DNA of 64,000 nucleotides, from contig NC_134029.1 in the NCBI RefSeq assembly GCF_964204645.1, positions 8,794,850 to 8,858,849 of the forward strand, read 5' to 3'. Both the position numbers and the translations under genes were made by a program. Each line of letters opens with the position of its first letter. Position 1 is the stretch's first letter. The notes under the pieces were generated by a model. It had not been told where the DNA came from. It did not search any database and worked only from the letters and a program-made list of their open reading frames with translations. This DNA is from Tubulanus polymorphus. Its lineage: Eukaryota > Nemertea > Palaeonemertea > Tubulaniformes > Tubulanidae. Shown here in pieces: positions 30,646-42,900 of the stretch.

Positions 30646-33296
30646 TTCCAAAGATTTAATAGCTCTCGTATCATTCGACTGATTACTATTTAATTCCTCA
30701 CTCAAGCGGCTGACGCAGTACTGGCTAATCGGTAAGCCGTTTAATTCGCTGCCATTAAAGCCGGTAGTTTATGCTAATTCGTTCTACTTCAAAGACAAAT
30801 TGAACGTAACACGATTATCATAGGCTTCGTACAAATAGTTTCTTCGTCCAATCTTAGCACATATCGCTATTTCAAAACTAATTTCACAGCTGACGATTAA
30901 AAAAGCTCAGACAGAAAGAACGGGTCTATCGATACACAGTGGTGGATTCAGGGGGTCCGTGGGGGTCTGGACACCCCCTAGAACGTTGAAATCTTAAATT
31001 CCCATCTTAAAATATGGACTGAACATTTTCTGAAGAAATGTCACAAAATTGATATTGAACAACTGGAAAAAAGTACCCACATTTTGTTTGGTGTGGCAAA
31101 TAGCTTTTTTACCATGAAATAAGAAGATCTATAAAACCTGTGTTTATGAACAACGAAATTGCTGCGAGGTTTAGAAACAGTCCCGTTGGAGTGGACAGAC
31201 ACCCCTTCCTTTGACGCCGGGATCTGTCCCGGCTACATGTATGAGTTAAATGGAACTCTACCCGTTAATATTGAACTTGGAAAATACCGAAACATGTAAG
31301 GATATACACTGCAAATCTAGAAACAAATGAATTTATTTTGATGCAGATTCCTATGAGTCCAGGTAACTGCAATTTGAAATACAATTTCATCCTATGATTA
31401 TGACTGTCATATTGGGATTCCCGCTTACGTACTAATTTCAATCAACCACATCCAATCGCATACAAATTATGGAGAACGAATTACGCTGAATGAACTTATT
31501 TCGCGGTAATAAAAGAGGACTCAGTACTACCGAGAGTTCAGGGTGGGAATAGACGCGCGGAGCGAGCTCACGCCCATATTATGGAATGACTCTGTACATG
31601 TGAGATAAGAGAAAAATCGTGTTGCAAGATGAATGATTATGGAGTCATTAGCATTGTCAGTTATCTATCCATCGAAGCGGGCAATGTGACTATTGTCCAA
31701 GGAAATTAGGCGCTTTGCGTTTAGAGATGGAGCTGAATAGCTTCTCCGCTGGCATATTTTCGTGCAAATGTTGATATGTGTGATGCAAAAGATGGCGATT
31801 GCAATATTTTCGCACCCCGCATAACGAGGATAACTTAACCTATTAATCATCGAGCCGTTCAAATCCGCCCTTACTTTTTTCGTCTACTATACGCAAAAAT
31901 GCTTACAGTGGGATTCAAACCCAATAGCGATGGATAAACTAGACACCTAAAACTCCATATAGAATTTCACGTCTTTCTATTTGAGATTCTCGAGTATTTG
32001 GAGTATGAACATGACTGATCCGAGCACTCTCTTATATCCAAGTCTGGATGAACCTCGGGGGCAACAGGACACGGTTTTTGTGGCCGACCTGATCAAATCT
32101 TATATCATATGAAATACGAAAGCCTTGACTATTTACTACAAAATAACGCGCACTTGTAGTACATGAGAATCAACTGAAAATGAGCTGTTCGTATATCGTT
32201 ATATAAATGCGAATTTTCCCTGAAATTATCCGAGGATTAATAGACACAAAATCCATTAAAGCTAATGGGTTAAAAACATGGTAACACGCGAGTTGTTATG
32301 ATGGATTAAGTATGACATACGAGTATATGAAAGGTTCCCAGAAACCGATGACTTGAGCTAGCCATGATGATCAGGTACTAATGCCGATACACAACTGTTT
32401 TCAAATTGCTTATTCAAAGCATCTATACAGTACTGTCGTTTTAATAAATTGCTTGAAATGGCAATGATGTTTGCAGAAGGTGTGCCGGAAATTAGCCTAA
32501 AGACTCAGTTGAGCCAATAACGTAGATTTTTTAGGTAATGCGTGTACTGTAGCACACACTAGATGACTGTGAGCTTGTGCGCGCGCAACAGACAAGTAGA
32601 TCGGATTACGTTACGAGGAGGGAGTTTGTCAAGAAAGCAAAGCCTGATAGTAAAATCATTAAGGTGCAACCCACGGAAGATACGACAGCACATTCAATTC
32701 TACGAAATTTCGTTATCATGTCTTATAACGGACGTGATCTTTATCCTTCACTGGCGCGATTACTTTTAAGAGCGATATCTATTTTTTGAGTGTGGGAGAA
32801 CGATATCCAAATAAACAAGTGAAGGATTTGTGTCCTCTCTTCATTCTGATCGCAATCAGTTCAAGTGCGATCTGACCCTGTCGAATGTCATCAAAAGAGA
32901 GTTTGCGAGTGGTTTACCAACCTTAAGCTGCATATCCATCACCCTGGTATACTGGTTCTCGCAGCCTCCGCTATACGGATAAGCCGATATAGAATATGCG
33001 CGGAGAGACGGATGTGACATTTTGTTATGACATTATCGAAATTGTTGCCAAATGTAATTTCTTTTCCTTCCTATCGAAAAGTAACCCGAGTATTTCTCGC
33101 TGAAACCGAATCGAACCTCATAAACAGGCAATACGCCAGTTTATCGGCGATGAAGGCGTCGATTAAATCGTGTTTGACGAACGCGCGTCACTTCCGTTCG
33201 GGTGTTCGTAAAACTCGAGAGCGCACATCATAAATTCAACGGCTACTGTGGCAATCGAGGATTCGCGAAGTGAACTAACAGGGTTCACTGTGTGAT
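30646..33296. other. Intergenic block without recognised genes
   Basis: No gene or clear repeat. Around 30945-30995 a ggggg-rich stretch resembles fragments seen near 40.5 and 56.0 kb and is probably an old repeat. Tandem catalogue: none above a few units. Confidence 0.6.
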
Positions 33297-33560
33297 AGCA
33301 TGATCTAGGAAAATAGGAAGGCCGCGCGGGGTCCAGAAGAAAATAAGGCATATCTCGGAAAAAGCAGCCATGTCAAAGCCCACTAGCCCGGGTCTAAAAC
33401 TCTCGGTGTTAAGATACTTTAGAAGAAATTCACTTTAAAAAAATGGAAATCGCGAGGTTTGCAGATTTTAACTAACTCTGTCCTGATGAAAAGGACAACC
33501 CCAATAGGAAGGCAGGGGTCAGTACCCCCGAGACCATCACCCACTAAATCTGCCCGTGGA
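33297..33560. repeat. Interspersed family B, copy 2
   Basis: ctaggaaaataggaaggcc, gccatgtcaaagcccacta and cctgatgaaaaggacaacc align with copies 1 and 3. Confidence 0.75.
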
Positions 33561-33636
33561 TAAATGCCTTCTTAATCCAACATCCCCTTGGTTCAAAAAA
33601 CCACTCTTGCAGCAGACACTTATGTGCTGAAGTCTT

Positions 33637-33990
33637 GTATAGAGGTCGACAAAAAGATTTCAAAACTTTGGAAAATTGAGGGCCCAAACTGCCCACTATA
33701 CTGTCGTAATTAATTCGCTAAAAGGTGAAGTAAAAAAGCAGATAAATCATTTTGAAAAATTACTTTGGAAAAAAGTTCAGTCGCCGATGAATTTGTCCCC
33801 GTCTTTTTTAAATCATCACTATTGACGTCATGTTGCAAGTGATGTCAGCTGAGTTGAAGCCTGATTAATCTTGATGAATTGATTAAATGCATCGGCCGAA
33901 ACTTGCTTTTTGTGAATTCGGTTGACGCTTAAGCCTTGTGTAGGGTAGAAAAAATGATTTCAAAACTCTGGAGACAGGATGTCCCAGTGT
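33637..33990. repeat. Interspersed family S, copy 1, with internal duplication
   Basis: The stretch 33678-33935 matches 35412-35660 (cactattgac, aagtgatgtcag, gattaatcttgatgaattg, ggttgacgctta). The unit gatttcaaaact with flanks occurs at 33657 and again near 33957. Confidence 0.75.
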
Positions 33991-34229
33991 TATTTTCGGA
34001 TCATCGCAAAATAGTAACGGGTGAATTCATTCCTAGACTTTTAATCTAATTTCTGTCGGACAATGCTTATTTGTTATTTTACGTAAATTACTTCTCATCG
34101 ATTTCTTTCAAAAGATTATTTAACTTAAATTTCTTGAAACGATAGATCTGCGACTTGATTAATTCTTGATTCATCCGCTCGATTCATCCGGAATGCATGC
34201 ATACTACGTATGGATTGTTTACACATCAG

Positions 34230-34485
34230 GGGCCGACATTCACATACACATTCACGAAGCACCCGTAGGCCTACGTGTCGCATAAGTCTGCCCGTAAGTT
34301 CACACGCAGAGAAAAGTCCGTCTTCACGAAGCACCCGTAACTTACGTGTCAGGTAAGTCTGCCCGTAGATCTAGCAAGAATTTACGGTCATACTCGCCTA
34401 CCTGTACCCGTAAGTTCCCTCGTACGTTCACCCGTAAATCTTACGTGACACGTAACTTACGGGTGCTTCGTGAATACGGTCCTAG
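34230..34485. mobile_element. TIR element with duplicated left end
   Basis: The left block ttcacgaagcacccgta occurs twice (34251 and 34322), each followed by acgtgtc and taagtctgcccgta. The right end ttacgggtgcttcgtgaa (34457-34474) is the inverse. Outer ggccgacattcac and gtgaatacggtcc extend the arms. No reading frame. Confidence 0.75.
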
Positions 34486-34949
34486 CGCGTGGTAAAATAC
34501 GGGGCTCGGTCTCGGGTATTTCTATGGGTCATGGGTATTTCTAACCCATGCGCAAGGGCTGCATTCTTTAGAGGGGATCAGAATTAATACAGGCGTTTTC
34601 TGTTAACTTAAAGGCATGTTTATGAAATTTCCGGAATATGAAATTTTGGAACTTAAAAAGTGCAGAACTTAAGTTTTAAAATGGGGGTCGTCCACACACT
34701 CCGAGCTCCTCGGGTGGTGCTCATGACCAGGGCCAGTTAATCAAACCGTTTTTGACTCAATTAGTTGACGCCATCAACCGAACGAGTCAAAGTTAAAATT
34801 AGACTATAAAACTGGCCCAAACAGTTTCAACACTTGGTATCTATATGAATTTACCCTCAACAACCCGAGAAAAACTACAAAAAAATGTTTGAATGGACAA
34901 AATAATCTTCAATCTAGTAGTATAGTTATTTCCAAAATCTCGATGCACA

Positions 34950-35165
34950 GAATTAGGAAGCCAATCACTTCGATTTAATAAAAAAATTCTGTAATTTCGA
35001 CCGCCGATCACTATATCTGTACTTTGATTTTTGATTTCAAATCAAACCCCCTGTTTCACTCCCGGCAGATGTGACTGGTTTGTAAGGGATACCAAATCAA
35101 ACGAAAAAAAAATCAAACGAAATCTACCAATAAAATAAACAATAGGGTCAACCCCTTTTTCAAGA
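34950..35165. repeat. Interspersed family C, copy 1
   Basis: Shares tcgaccgccgatcac, aaaccccctgtttc, ggcagatgtg, gggtcaacccc-type blocks with 36312-36520 and 48632-48860. Confidence 0.75.
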
Positions 35166-35411
35166 TCAAAAGGATGAATTAACCATATATTTATTACTGA
35201 CACCACAGTATTACTGCGCACGACATTTCCAAAAACATTGTCGAATTAAAACGATCTTTTCTAGCACATCATGATCAAACATTCGCTCGAGACGAAGATA
35301 GGGGGACAATAAAAGGCAATATATGATATTTTGGGGGGATACAGGAGGCTCTCCGAAACCGTGCATCGATACTAGACAATTCAACACATTGTCTATCCTC
35401 GGAGTAACTAC

Positions 35412-35660
35412 TCCATGGACTATCGCGCCTTAACTGCCTCATTTACTATCGTAATTCATTCGCTAAAATAGCGAAGTCGCATAAAATCATTTTGGAAAAA
35501 CTTCGGTTGACGATGAATTGGTCCCTGTTTTTATATTATCACTATTGACTTCATGTTCCAAGTGATGTCAGCCGAGTTCAAGCTTGATTAATCTTGATGA
35601 ATTGATTAAACACATCCCTCAGCCGAAACGTGTTTTTGGAATTTGGTTGACGCTTAATCG
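35412..35660. repeat. Interspersed family S, copy 2
   Basis: Direct match to 33678-33935, about 1.7 kb away, in the same orientation. Confidence 0.75.
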
Positions 35661-36311
35661 ATTAAAAAAGTACGAAGCTCGCCTTCCCGAGAACCAATGG
35701 AATATTGTCGATCTGTTGAGGATATTGCGAAGATCTAGTAGCCACATCATCGAACAGCACAGATACCCCAGCTCATATTGTTCCCTTATAGGTGGACTCT
35801 CTAACATAACCGTTTTATGGAAGGCTTTTACTGTATATGACGAGAAGTTACGTTGAGAAACATCTGTTCATTGACCCGGTTCGGCAGTTTCAATTTGCGA
35901 TACGCGACGCGTCGAGATGCATATACTCTGCTCGTACGTACAATTCCTGCTGGAATCTGTAACAGGAAACTGATCACTTGCTGCGACGATGTAACTTCCG
36001 CGACTTGATCGATCGAGCGATCTATACGTCGATAAATCGATTCAGTTTTAAGAGTCGGCTATTAATTCGCTTGGACTCTCGAGATAACGGCATAAAGCGG
36101 CCAATCCAATTAAACGCATCGGGAAACGATATCAAACGCTCCCGGACTCAAAGCATTAACATACATACACATGAACATGCAATAATTGATAGAAAATATG
36201 CGCAAGTATTCGGGAATTTGAAGAGCACGCCGCAACAAGGAATCGTTAGTTCATACGAGTCCGCTAAAACCACCAAATCGGTTCAGGCTGTTTGGACGGT
36301 TGTTCGCACCG
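35661..36311. other. Unassigned stretch between repeats
   Basis: Open frames exist here but the longest one (from 35978) runs straight into repeat family C, so I do not call a gene. No repeat match was seen for 35880-36300. Confidence 0.5.
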
Positions 36312-36520
36312 GAACCGATATTTCCAATTATGTAGCCTACTTCGATTTAAACAAAAATGTCTGTAAATTCGACCGCCGATCACACAACTATATTTGTACT
36401 TCGAACCCCCTGTTTCGCTCCCGGCAGGTGTGGTGGACTTGAAAGGGACACCAAATCAAGCCAAACCATACAAAATCTACCGATCAAATAGGTAACAGCG
36501 TCAATCCTTATTCAAAGATC
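36312..36520. repeat. Interspersed family C, copy 2
   Basis: ggaaccgatatttccaat, cgaccgccgatcacac, aaccccctgtttcgctccc and ggcaggtgtgg align with copies 1 and 3. Confidence 0.8.
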
Positions 36521-37142
36521 GAAAATCATCTAATGTTGGTTTCCTATTGACAAACTCCGTCCGTTGGTGATTTATTCTAGACTATTGACATTCGCCTCTC
36601 GTTCTTGTGAAATATCAGCCAAAATGAATTATTCTTATCTCGATGTGTTGTTTCTTTTTCCCAAAATGAGAAGGAGGAGTGCCCCTTATAAACACGTGGC
36701 TCACATGGTCTAAAACATTTCTTCAACCATTCGTCAACAACACTAGGGGAATGTATCGACCACGGTAGGAAAATCGGCCATCAGAAAAACTGTATCTATT
36801 GGCAACTGCGCAAATTCTAAAACCACCTAGGGAAATTTCGCAACATTTTTTTCATATCCTGTATAATTTCAAGAATATAAATGAAAATGGGAATACGCAA
36901 AAGAATTTTATCGATTTGTGCATCTTCACGGTACAAACATAATAATTTAAAATTGAAAATGACTAATATTTCGTCGACATAAGTGGTAAAATTACACTAA
37001 TTCAAAAGGCACCGATATCGATTGAGATAATTACTAACGCTAATGATTGCCAATGTCCCCAGTTACTCGAACGAATTCTTCGTCTTCCATAGCAAATTAT
37101 AGTACCAGCTCCTTCGAGTTGAGCTGGGATCGCAACACTGCA
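36521..37142. other. Intergenic stretch, nothing recognised
   Basis: AT-rich sequence with no gene, tRNA or repeat match seen. Confidence 0.6.
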
Positions 37143-37250
37143 GGATCCGGTTCCACAGTTGCGAGTTGGAATAAACTCTGACTTAAGATTAGTTCATTTT
37201 CAATGAGTTTGACACCGAGTAAAATCTTAACTCTGTGGAACTGGGTCTAG
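37143..37250. repeat. Palindromic MITE-like repeat, family P
   Basis: ggatccggttccacagtt and actctgtggaactgggtc are inverted ends around tcattttcaatgag. Confidence 0.75.
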
Positions 37251-37329
37251 ATTATATCCTACCCATAACCGTAACTTCTGCTAGGGACTGCTCAAACATT
37301 GAAAACCGTATTTCAATTTCAAAATCTTC

Positions 37330-37595
37330 TCAGCGGATCGAGGAAAATTGAAGGCCGGGGCCCAGAAGAAAACAAAAGGCATTCATCGACTGCTCTAATC
37401 GAGCATGTCAATATAGTCACCAGTTAGGTGCCTTCCTCGATTTTAGATGTTATTAAGAAATGTAGCCAAAAAGATGCAATTTCGTATAGGATGAGCGACA
37501 AATATGCAGGTTTATATTCTCAGTCTTGATGAAAAAGGTAACATTGGAGAGGCACGGCCCACAGACCACCCTAAACCACCCCCGCAATGTTCAAC
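37330..37595. repeat. Interspersed family B, copy 3
   Basis: gaggaaaattgaaggccg, gagcatgtcaat, atgcaggtttatat and cttgatgaaaaaggtaac align with the other two copies. Confidence 0.7.
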
Positions 37596-38950
37596 GAAAT
37601 TCTGCAGCCACCATGTGTTGACCTTATGAACCCTGATGTCGATAAGACGCGCGTTCTAGTGTAAAAAATGTCGCTGCTGCATTTTGATGCCACACGCCAT
37701 CCGCCATGATTTATAACATCATTATCAGTGACATTGGTACATGATCAAAAACCCATAAAACAACCTGTGCAAGCAATCAGCGGGCACCGGTGGTGAAAGC
37801 CTACACGAAATCTGTACGGTTTTTTTCTGTTATCTCTCGAACAACGGATAGAATAAATGATACCACTGTCCGCATAAAAATCTACATCTCTCAACATAGT
37901 CTATTCGAAGTATTCCAAGTCGTGAAATCATCTACGATATCTAAAGCTTGATAGGATAATCATCGTGATTCGAGTATACGTTTTAAATCCAAATAACGTA
38001 TTATCTAACGACTGTAGATACACCGTTGCATGTGCACGATTGAATTAGGCTGTCGAATGCGAATATCTACGTGTTTGGCCAGGCCATTAAGAATTATCTC
38101 TGGTGTAATGCAGACGTATAAGTTTTCCGATGATGTTACCGGACAAACCATTATCGTTAAACGGATTGTATGGGTCTTGCAAAATTGGTAGTCATATTTC
38201 CAGCCTCTGTGATATAGATGTTCAATCTATCTATTATTCTGTATGTTCAACAAGGCTAATTCAAGAAACTACGTATACCTTCTTTTTTCAGCCATTGTTA
38301 GATAAAAACTATTCACGAGACTCGATATTAAAACTTAAATGGCTTTCTTACTTGCGTGTGTGAATGATGAACTCGTATCAGAAATAGACGCTTGATTATA
38401 TACTTTATTACGTACGTACGTGCGTATGTGAGAAAAACAACATGGTTTTTTTTGTACGGATTCGGAGCATTCGTTTGTCCGTTGCCAGTCTTATTTCGTG
38501 ATCGATATTTTCTCTGGCGAGAATTGCCGTAGTTTATAGCTCAACGCAGATAAGGCTGTGGTCCGCGATATCCTCGTTAGGAAATCTAATTTGCAGCAAA
38601 ATAAAGTGCACCGTCGTAACTCAACCCGGGGTCGTCTTTAATGAAAGTGCGTCAGCGATAGCATATTCTTCTATGATCCAATCTCTGACATGTAAATCAG
38701 CCATCGTCGAAAACGCTTTCACGTGATGACGCCATATTGACGGTTATTGAGAGATTTACTTCTTCTTAATTTGTAAACGACCGAGCTATCTTCCGTTGTT
38801 ACGCACGCGATGTATTTGCACGGCTAGTCTTCTGTGCATGGTGCATACGAATGGCGGGCGATAACCACCAAAATATAGATGTGACCAAACTACAAGAGCT
38901 CTGAAATTGGCTTCACCGCAGACGTACAACTGGGGAATAGGCCTAAATAT
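37596..38950. other. Intergenic stretch, nothing recognised
   Basis: No gene or repeat match seen. A short gtacgtacgtgcgta run lies at about 38412. Confidence 0.6.
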
Positions 38951-39119
38951 ACACTGAACAAAAAAGTCAGGTAACACAAATTTTGTCGAACGGCGCCGTA
39001 TTTTCAGACGGCTCATATCTCAGCTAATGTTTTTGTTTACTGTTAAGCCGAGATATGCTGACCTGAAAAGAGGGTATCGTTTAACAAAATTTGTGTTACC
39101 TAACTTTTTTGTTCAGTGT
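38951..39119. mobile_element. MITE with near-perfect 36-bp terminal inverted repeats
   Basis: Each end reads inward acactgaacaaaaaagt, then one mismatch (c/t), then aggtaacacaaattttgt. The element is 169 bp with a second inner inverted pair (catatctcagc, gccgagatatg). No TA duplication is clear at both ends. End sequence and size suggest a Tc1/mariner-type derivative. Confidence 0.9.
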
Positions 39120-39785
39120 TGCAGTTGCAATTGCCCGCCCCCCCCAAGAAATCTTGGAAAAATGCCCTTTTTACAAATGTTGTTATATCCTGTATAGAAG
39201 AGCCCTTTTTCGGGTTGCTCGCCCCCCCCCCCCCCCTAAAATTCACATGCTACGGCCCTGTATTGTTTAGTCGCTTGCGAATGCATAATATTCAATGTAA
39301 TCTGGACCTTCTTCGAAGTATGATAATACGATATGCTTATTGATCAAAACACAGTTTCAATTGTTTTGATTTAGTCTCGAACGGATGTCGCCTGCGATTT
39401 CGACTACAACCTTTGGGAATCTGTTTCACTATAACACTACACGAGATCGTCGATGACGTATACGATGTTCGATGTTTAGCGATAAATATTTAAGACGTGA
39501 TCGGGATGATTTTCTATTGATCGAGGAGTAGTAATTATTCGATACAACCAGCGTATAGCGATTGTTGACTTAATCTCCCATCGTAACCTAGAATTTCGAT
39601 TACGGTGTCGGTATACCCGATACCAGTCTTTCTCCCAGGCATCCATGGCGATAATGACAGACGAGGGCGATACAGAATGCAAATTTTTCAGAACCTGAAA
39701 CCTTGTATTAATCTGTACAACTACCCGCCCCGATATGACAGAACATCCACTGTGGTTTTGACTATTTTTAGCATTTCGTTAAGCA
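39120..39785. other. Intergenic stretch with C-runs
   Basis: A 15-C homopolymer lies at 39222-39236 and a shorter one near 39137-39144. The block between them (tgccctttttac, agccctttttcggg) recurs in part near 40125-40170 and 56060-56100, so it is an old repeat. Confidence 0.6.
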
Positions 39786-39931
39786 CATCCTCCCTCGGCA
39801 GGGATTCGAACCTGATGGCATCGCTACACTCAGCCACGACACGAACCCCTGCCACAGTAGACCGGGTGCGCAGCTACATGCGCAGCATAGATGATGTCAT
39901 TATTAGCCAATCAGATATCCCGTTTTATCAG
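39786..39931 (-). mobile_element. tRNA-derived SINE-like unit, family S1
   Basis: On the minus strand: gatatctgattggctaataa, gctgcgcatgtagctgcgca, then TGGCTGAGTG (A box) and GGTTCGAATCC (B box). It is the best preserved B-box copy. Confidence 0.7.
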
Positions 39932-42900
39932 TGCTCTCTCGAATATCTTTCGTCAACTCAACCGATTCATGCGTGCAAACCGCATTCGCTCTCTCAGTGG
40001 CAGATCCACAGGGGTTGAATCCTCCTTTCTGACCAAGAACCCCTTCTGACCAAAAATCCACTCGAGGCGCCTTATCCCCTGTTCTGATATTGATGTAATA
40101 TGCATAAAAATGTACCTAATCTTTCAGAATTTTTCCGGGGCACTCCCTGCGACGAAAAAGTGCCCTTTTCATATAACGACCTCCTTCCTTCCATCCTGGT
40201 CTGGATACGCCCTGCTCTCTACAATGTGCTCCTTAAGTAGAGGACAGGTTTCGTGCGTTGACACGATGATATTTATAGTTTTACACTATATGCTATTACG
40301 CGCACAATTACCTTCAACAATATCTGTAGGATTCAGCAGCACGTAAACGACGTGTCCACGGCAACACTTAGGACCATTTCCGATCGCTGATTGCTAGAGA
40401 TAATTAGCAATTCCTGCCACTGATTGCAACGGAGACCGAGACGTCCTTCTTAAGTGCAATCCAGTAGTCGAGACGAATCAATTCATTTTGTTATAACTAT
40501 ATTTGTACTTGTATAAATATACCTTCAGGGGTGGGTCCTAGAGGGGCTAAGCGGCCCGGGCAACCCTATATTTTTACCGAGATAACATAAACATTTTCAC
40601 AAACTGGCTTTAGGAAGTATCTTATACAGTGACAAACTATTAACGGTCATTTTGTTGTTTTAGAACAATTCTAGACGCTCAGAAATTGATCAATTTTCTT
40701 GAGGGAGAACCTCCAAACCCCCTTAAGAGGCTTTGTGGCGCTTATACGTTGTATACAACTAGGTCTCGGATGTTTTGCCCCACCCCCCATTCAAAATTCC
40801 CCTGACCTTCAATTCCTAATGATATGTCGTTTACAAAATGGAATTAGCTCGCCAATTTGATTATACATTAAAGATAGAAACAACGGGACAATAAGTCAAT
40901 ATTAGAATTTACACGAATCAATTGAATGGCTTATTATTTTTGGATGTGATAAGAAAAACTACACTGATGTAATGCTCCTAATGTTGGGAATTATTGTAAG
41001 TCCCTTACCCAAACGAATCCCCCTTTTATCCCCTCGTTATGAAATTCTCGTCATCTTTGCCGTGATTTGAAAATAAACTGGTTTTTTTACAGGCAATATA
41101 TTATCATCGGCCGGAGTGCAAAACTGATAAGGAAATCTAAGAAAAAACGAATTACAGTTCACGCCGTTGGTACGTACCTTACTCTAAAGGTCCTGCAGGG
41201 GGACGTGTGAGTGGGCGAGTCTGTCATCTCCAATTGGTTCAATTTTCCTCCGAACGGATCCGGCCTCGTTCGTACCGTGCATCACCGTCGTCGTTCATAA
41301 CGCCCGTGGTGTGCATCAGGGAACTCAAAATCAAGGAATACAGATCTTTACGTTACCATGGAGATGGAAAATGTGTCGTCAGCCTGACGCGTCTTCGTCG
41401 AACCGTCGTCTCCGTTCGTGTAGAGACCTGGCCAACGCCACCAACCACCAACACGATCGTATAGTGGCTTTCGATGAAGAACTAACTCTCTCCTGTCTCA
41501 GTTGCGGATGCAGTTTTGTCGTCTGAGAATGATTTATCGGCTCATCGTGCATTCAACAGACGTGTATAGGGACGACCGGGACTCTCCACATCGATTTTAA
41601 TGTCGTATGCCATGTTCATCTATATGTAAACTGCTACATGTGAATTTCTATATTTCTGTCAGGGCAATGGCTTTCCGTGTAAATACGGATGTTGATTAAT
41701 TTTAGCTTCTGGGCGATGCAATCTATTCAGTTGCATCCATGTAGCGTAAAACACTGAGAGAAAAAAGAGACACCAAGCCATTGTGGGACCGTGATGAAAG
41801 GGTTCCTGATGTCTGTCGTAGAACTCTTAATATAAGACTAAAAAATGAAAACTAAAGAAATTCAAAATAAAACGGGTTTTCTGCTTTGTTTAATTTCATT
41901 TTTATTCTTTTAAGGTTGTATGATATATACGTATGATCCATGTTTACAAGTTAATATCATTAACATGTTTACATACGAAAATTCAAATTTGTACCGGAAG
42001 TACTAAAACCTAGCACACAAGACATAAACCCTTGACACAAGAAGCAGATTTTAATGTCTATGTGATAGCGCTAAACACCCGAACGAGAAACGCTAAAACC
42101 AACCTGCAGCGCCGCAAGCGGCGAGGAACGTAGTCGCTATCAGAATGACGTATTTCGTGAAGTCAACATGTTGATTTTGCGACTTTTTCGAAACACTTTA
42201 TTCGTGGTTGCGTGATTGCGTCACTCAGTATAACACAAAACACAGTTTACAGTCGTGTATCAGATGTCTGTTTGCTTGTACCTCAAAGGCTAATTCACAC
42301 GACAGAGGGAACCACAGAACACAGGACACAGAACACAGAAACCAGAACACAGAACCAAACATGTTTGATTTCGGAAACATTGTCTACAGTGAGAGCTCAA
42401 ACGTCGTGTATTTTGATTTCATTTCTTATTTAATGAATAAAATTCGTTTTTAATGTTTTGAACTCTGTATAGAGTTTATTTTTAACTCTGTATAGAGTGT
42501 ATTGTAAACCTACATTTGTACGAAAATGATCTGCGCGTTCAATCGATCCTTAACGGGAAGATGCTTCAAGGCGCGTATAATCATAAGAAACGTTTCAGGA
42601 AGCAGTTGAGAATTTAAAAAAATTTATTTGAGAATTAGAAATATTACGGGTGGTAGCTACCACCACCCTTCTTCAGTCTTAATGCCAAAAATGAAATTTT
42701 TGGTTTTTTAATAGACTTTTTAGATCCACCCATTTATTGCGGGATTTTTACTCAAGTTCATTCTTCGATGAGATCTTTGAAGAAACGACTATAACATCAT
42801 TGATGATCATTTTGAGCTACAACCGTTATCATACGTCTGCCGGCAGATGGCTAGCTCTATTCCAATGGACGCACCGCGAATATAGATTGATATGGCGCAA

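Noticed and set aside
35978-36442. 154-codon plus-strand open frame
   Set aside because: Its last third lies inside interspersed repeat family C, there is no known motif, and the frame is not conserved in the other copies.
41177-41530. Less AT-rich open stretch with a donor-like aaggtacgt on the minus strand
   Set aside because: The minus-strand frames are broken by stops before the donor and neither strand gives a known protein.
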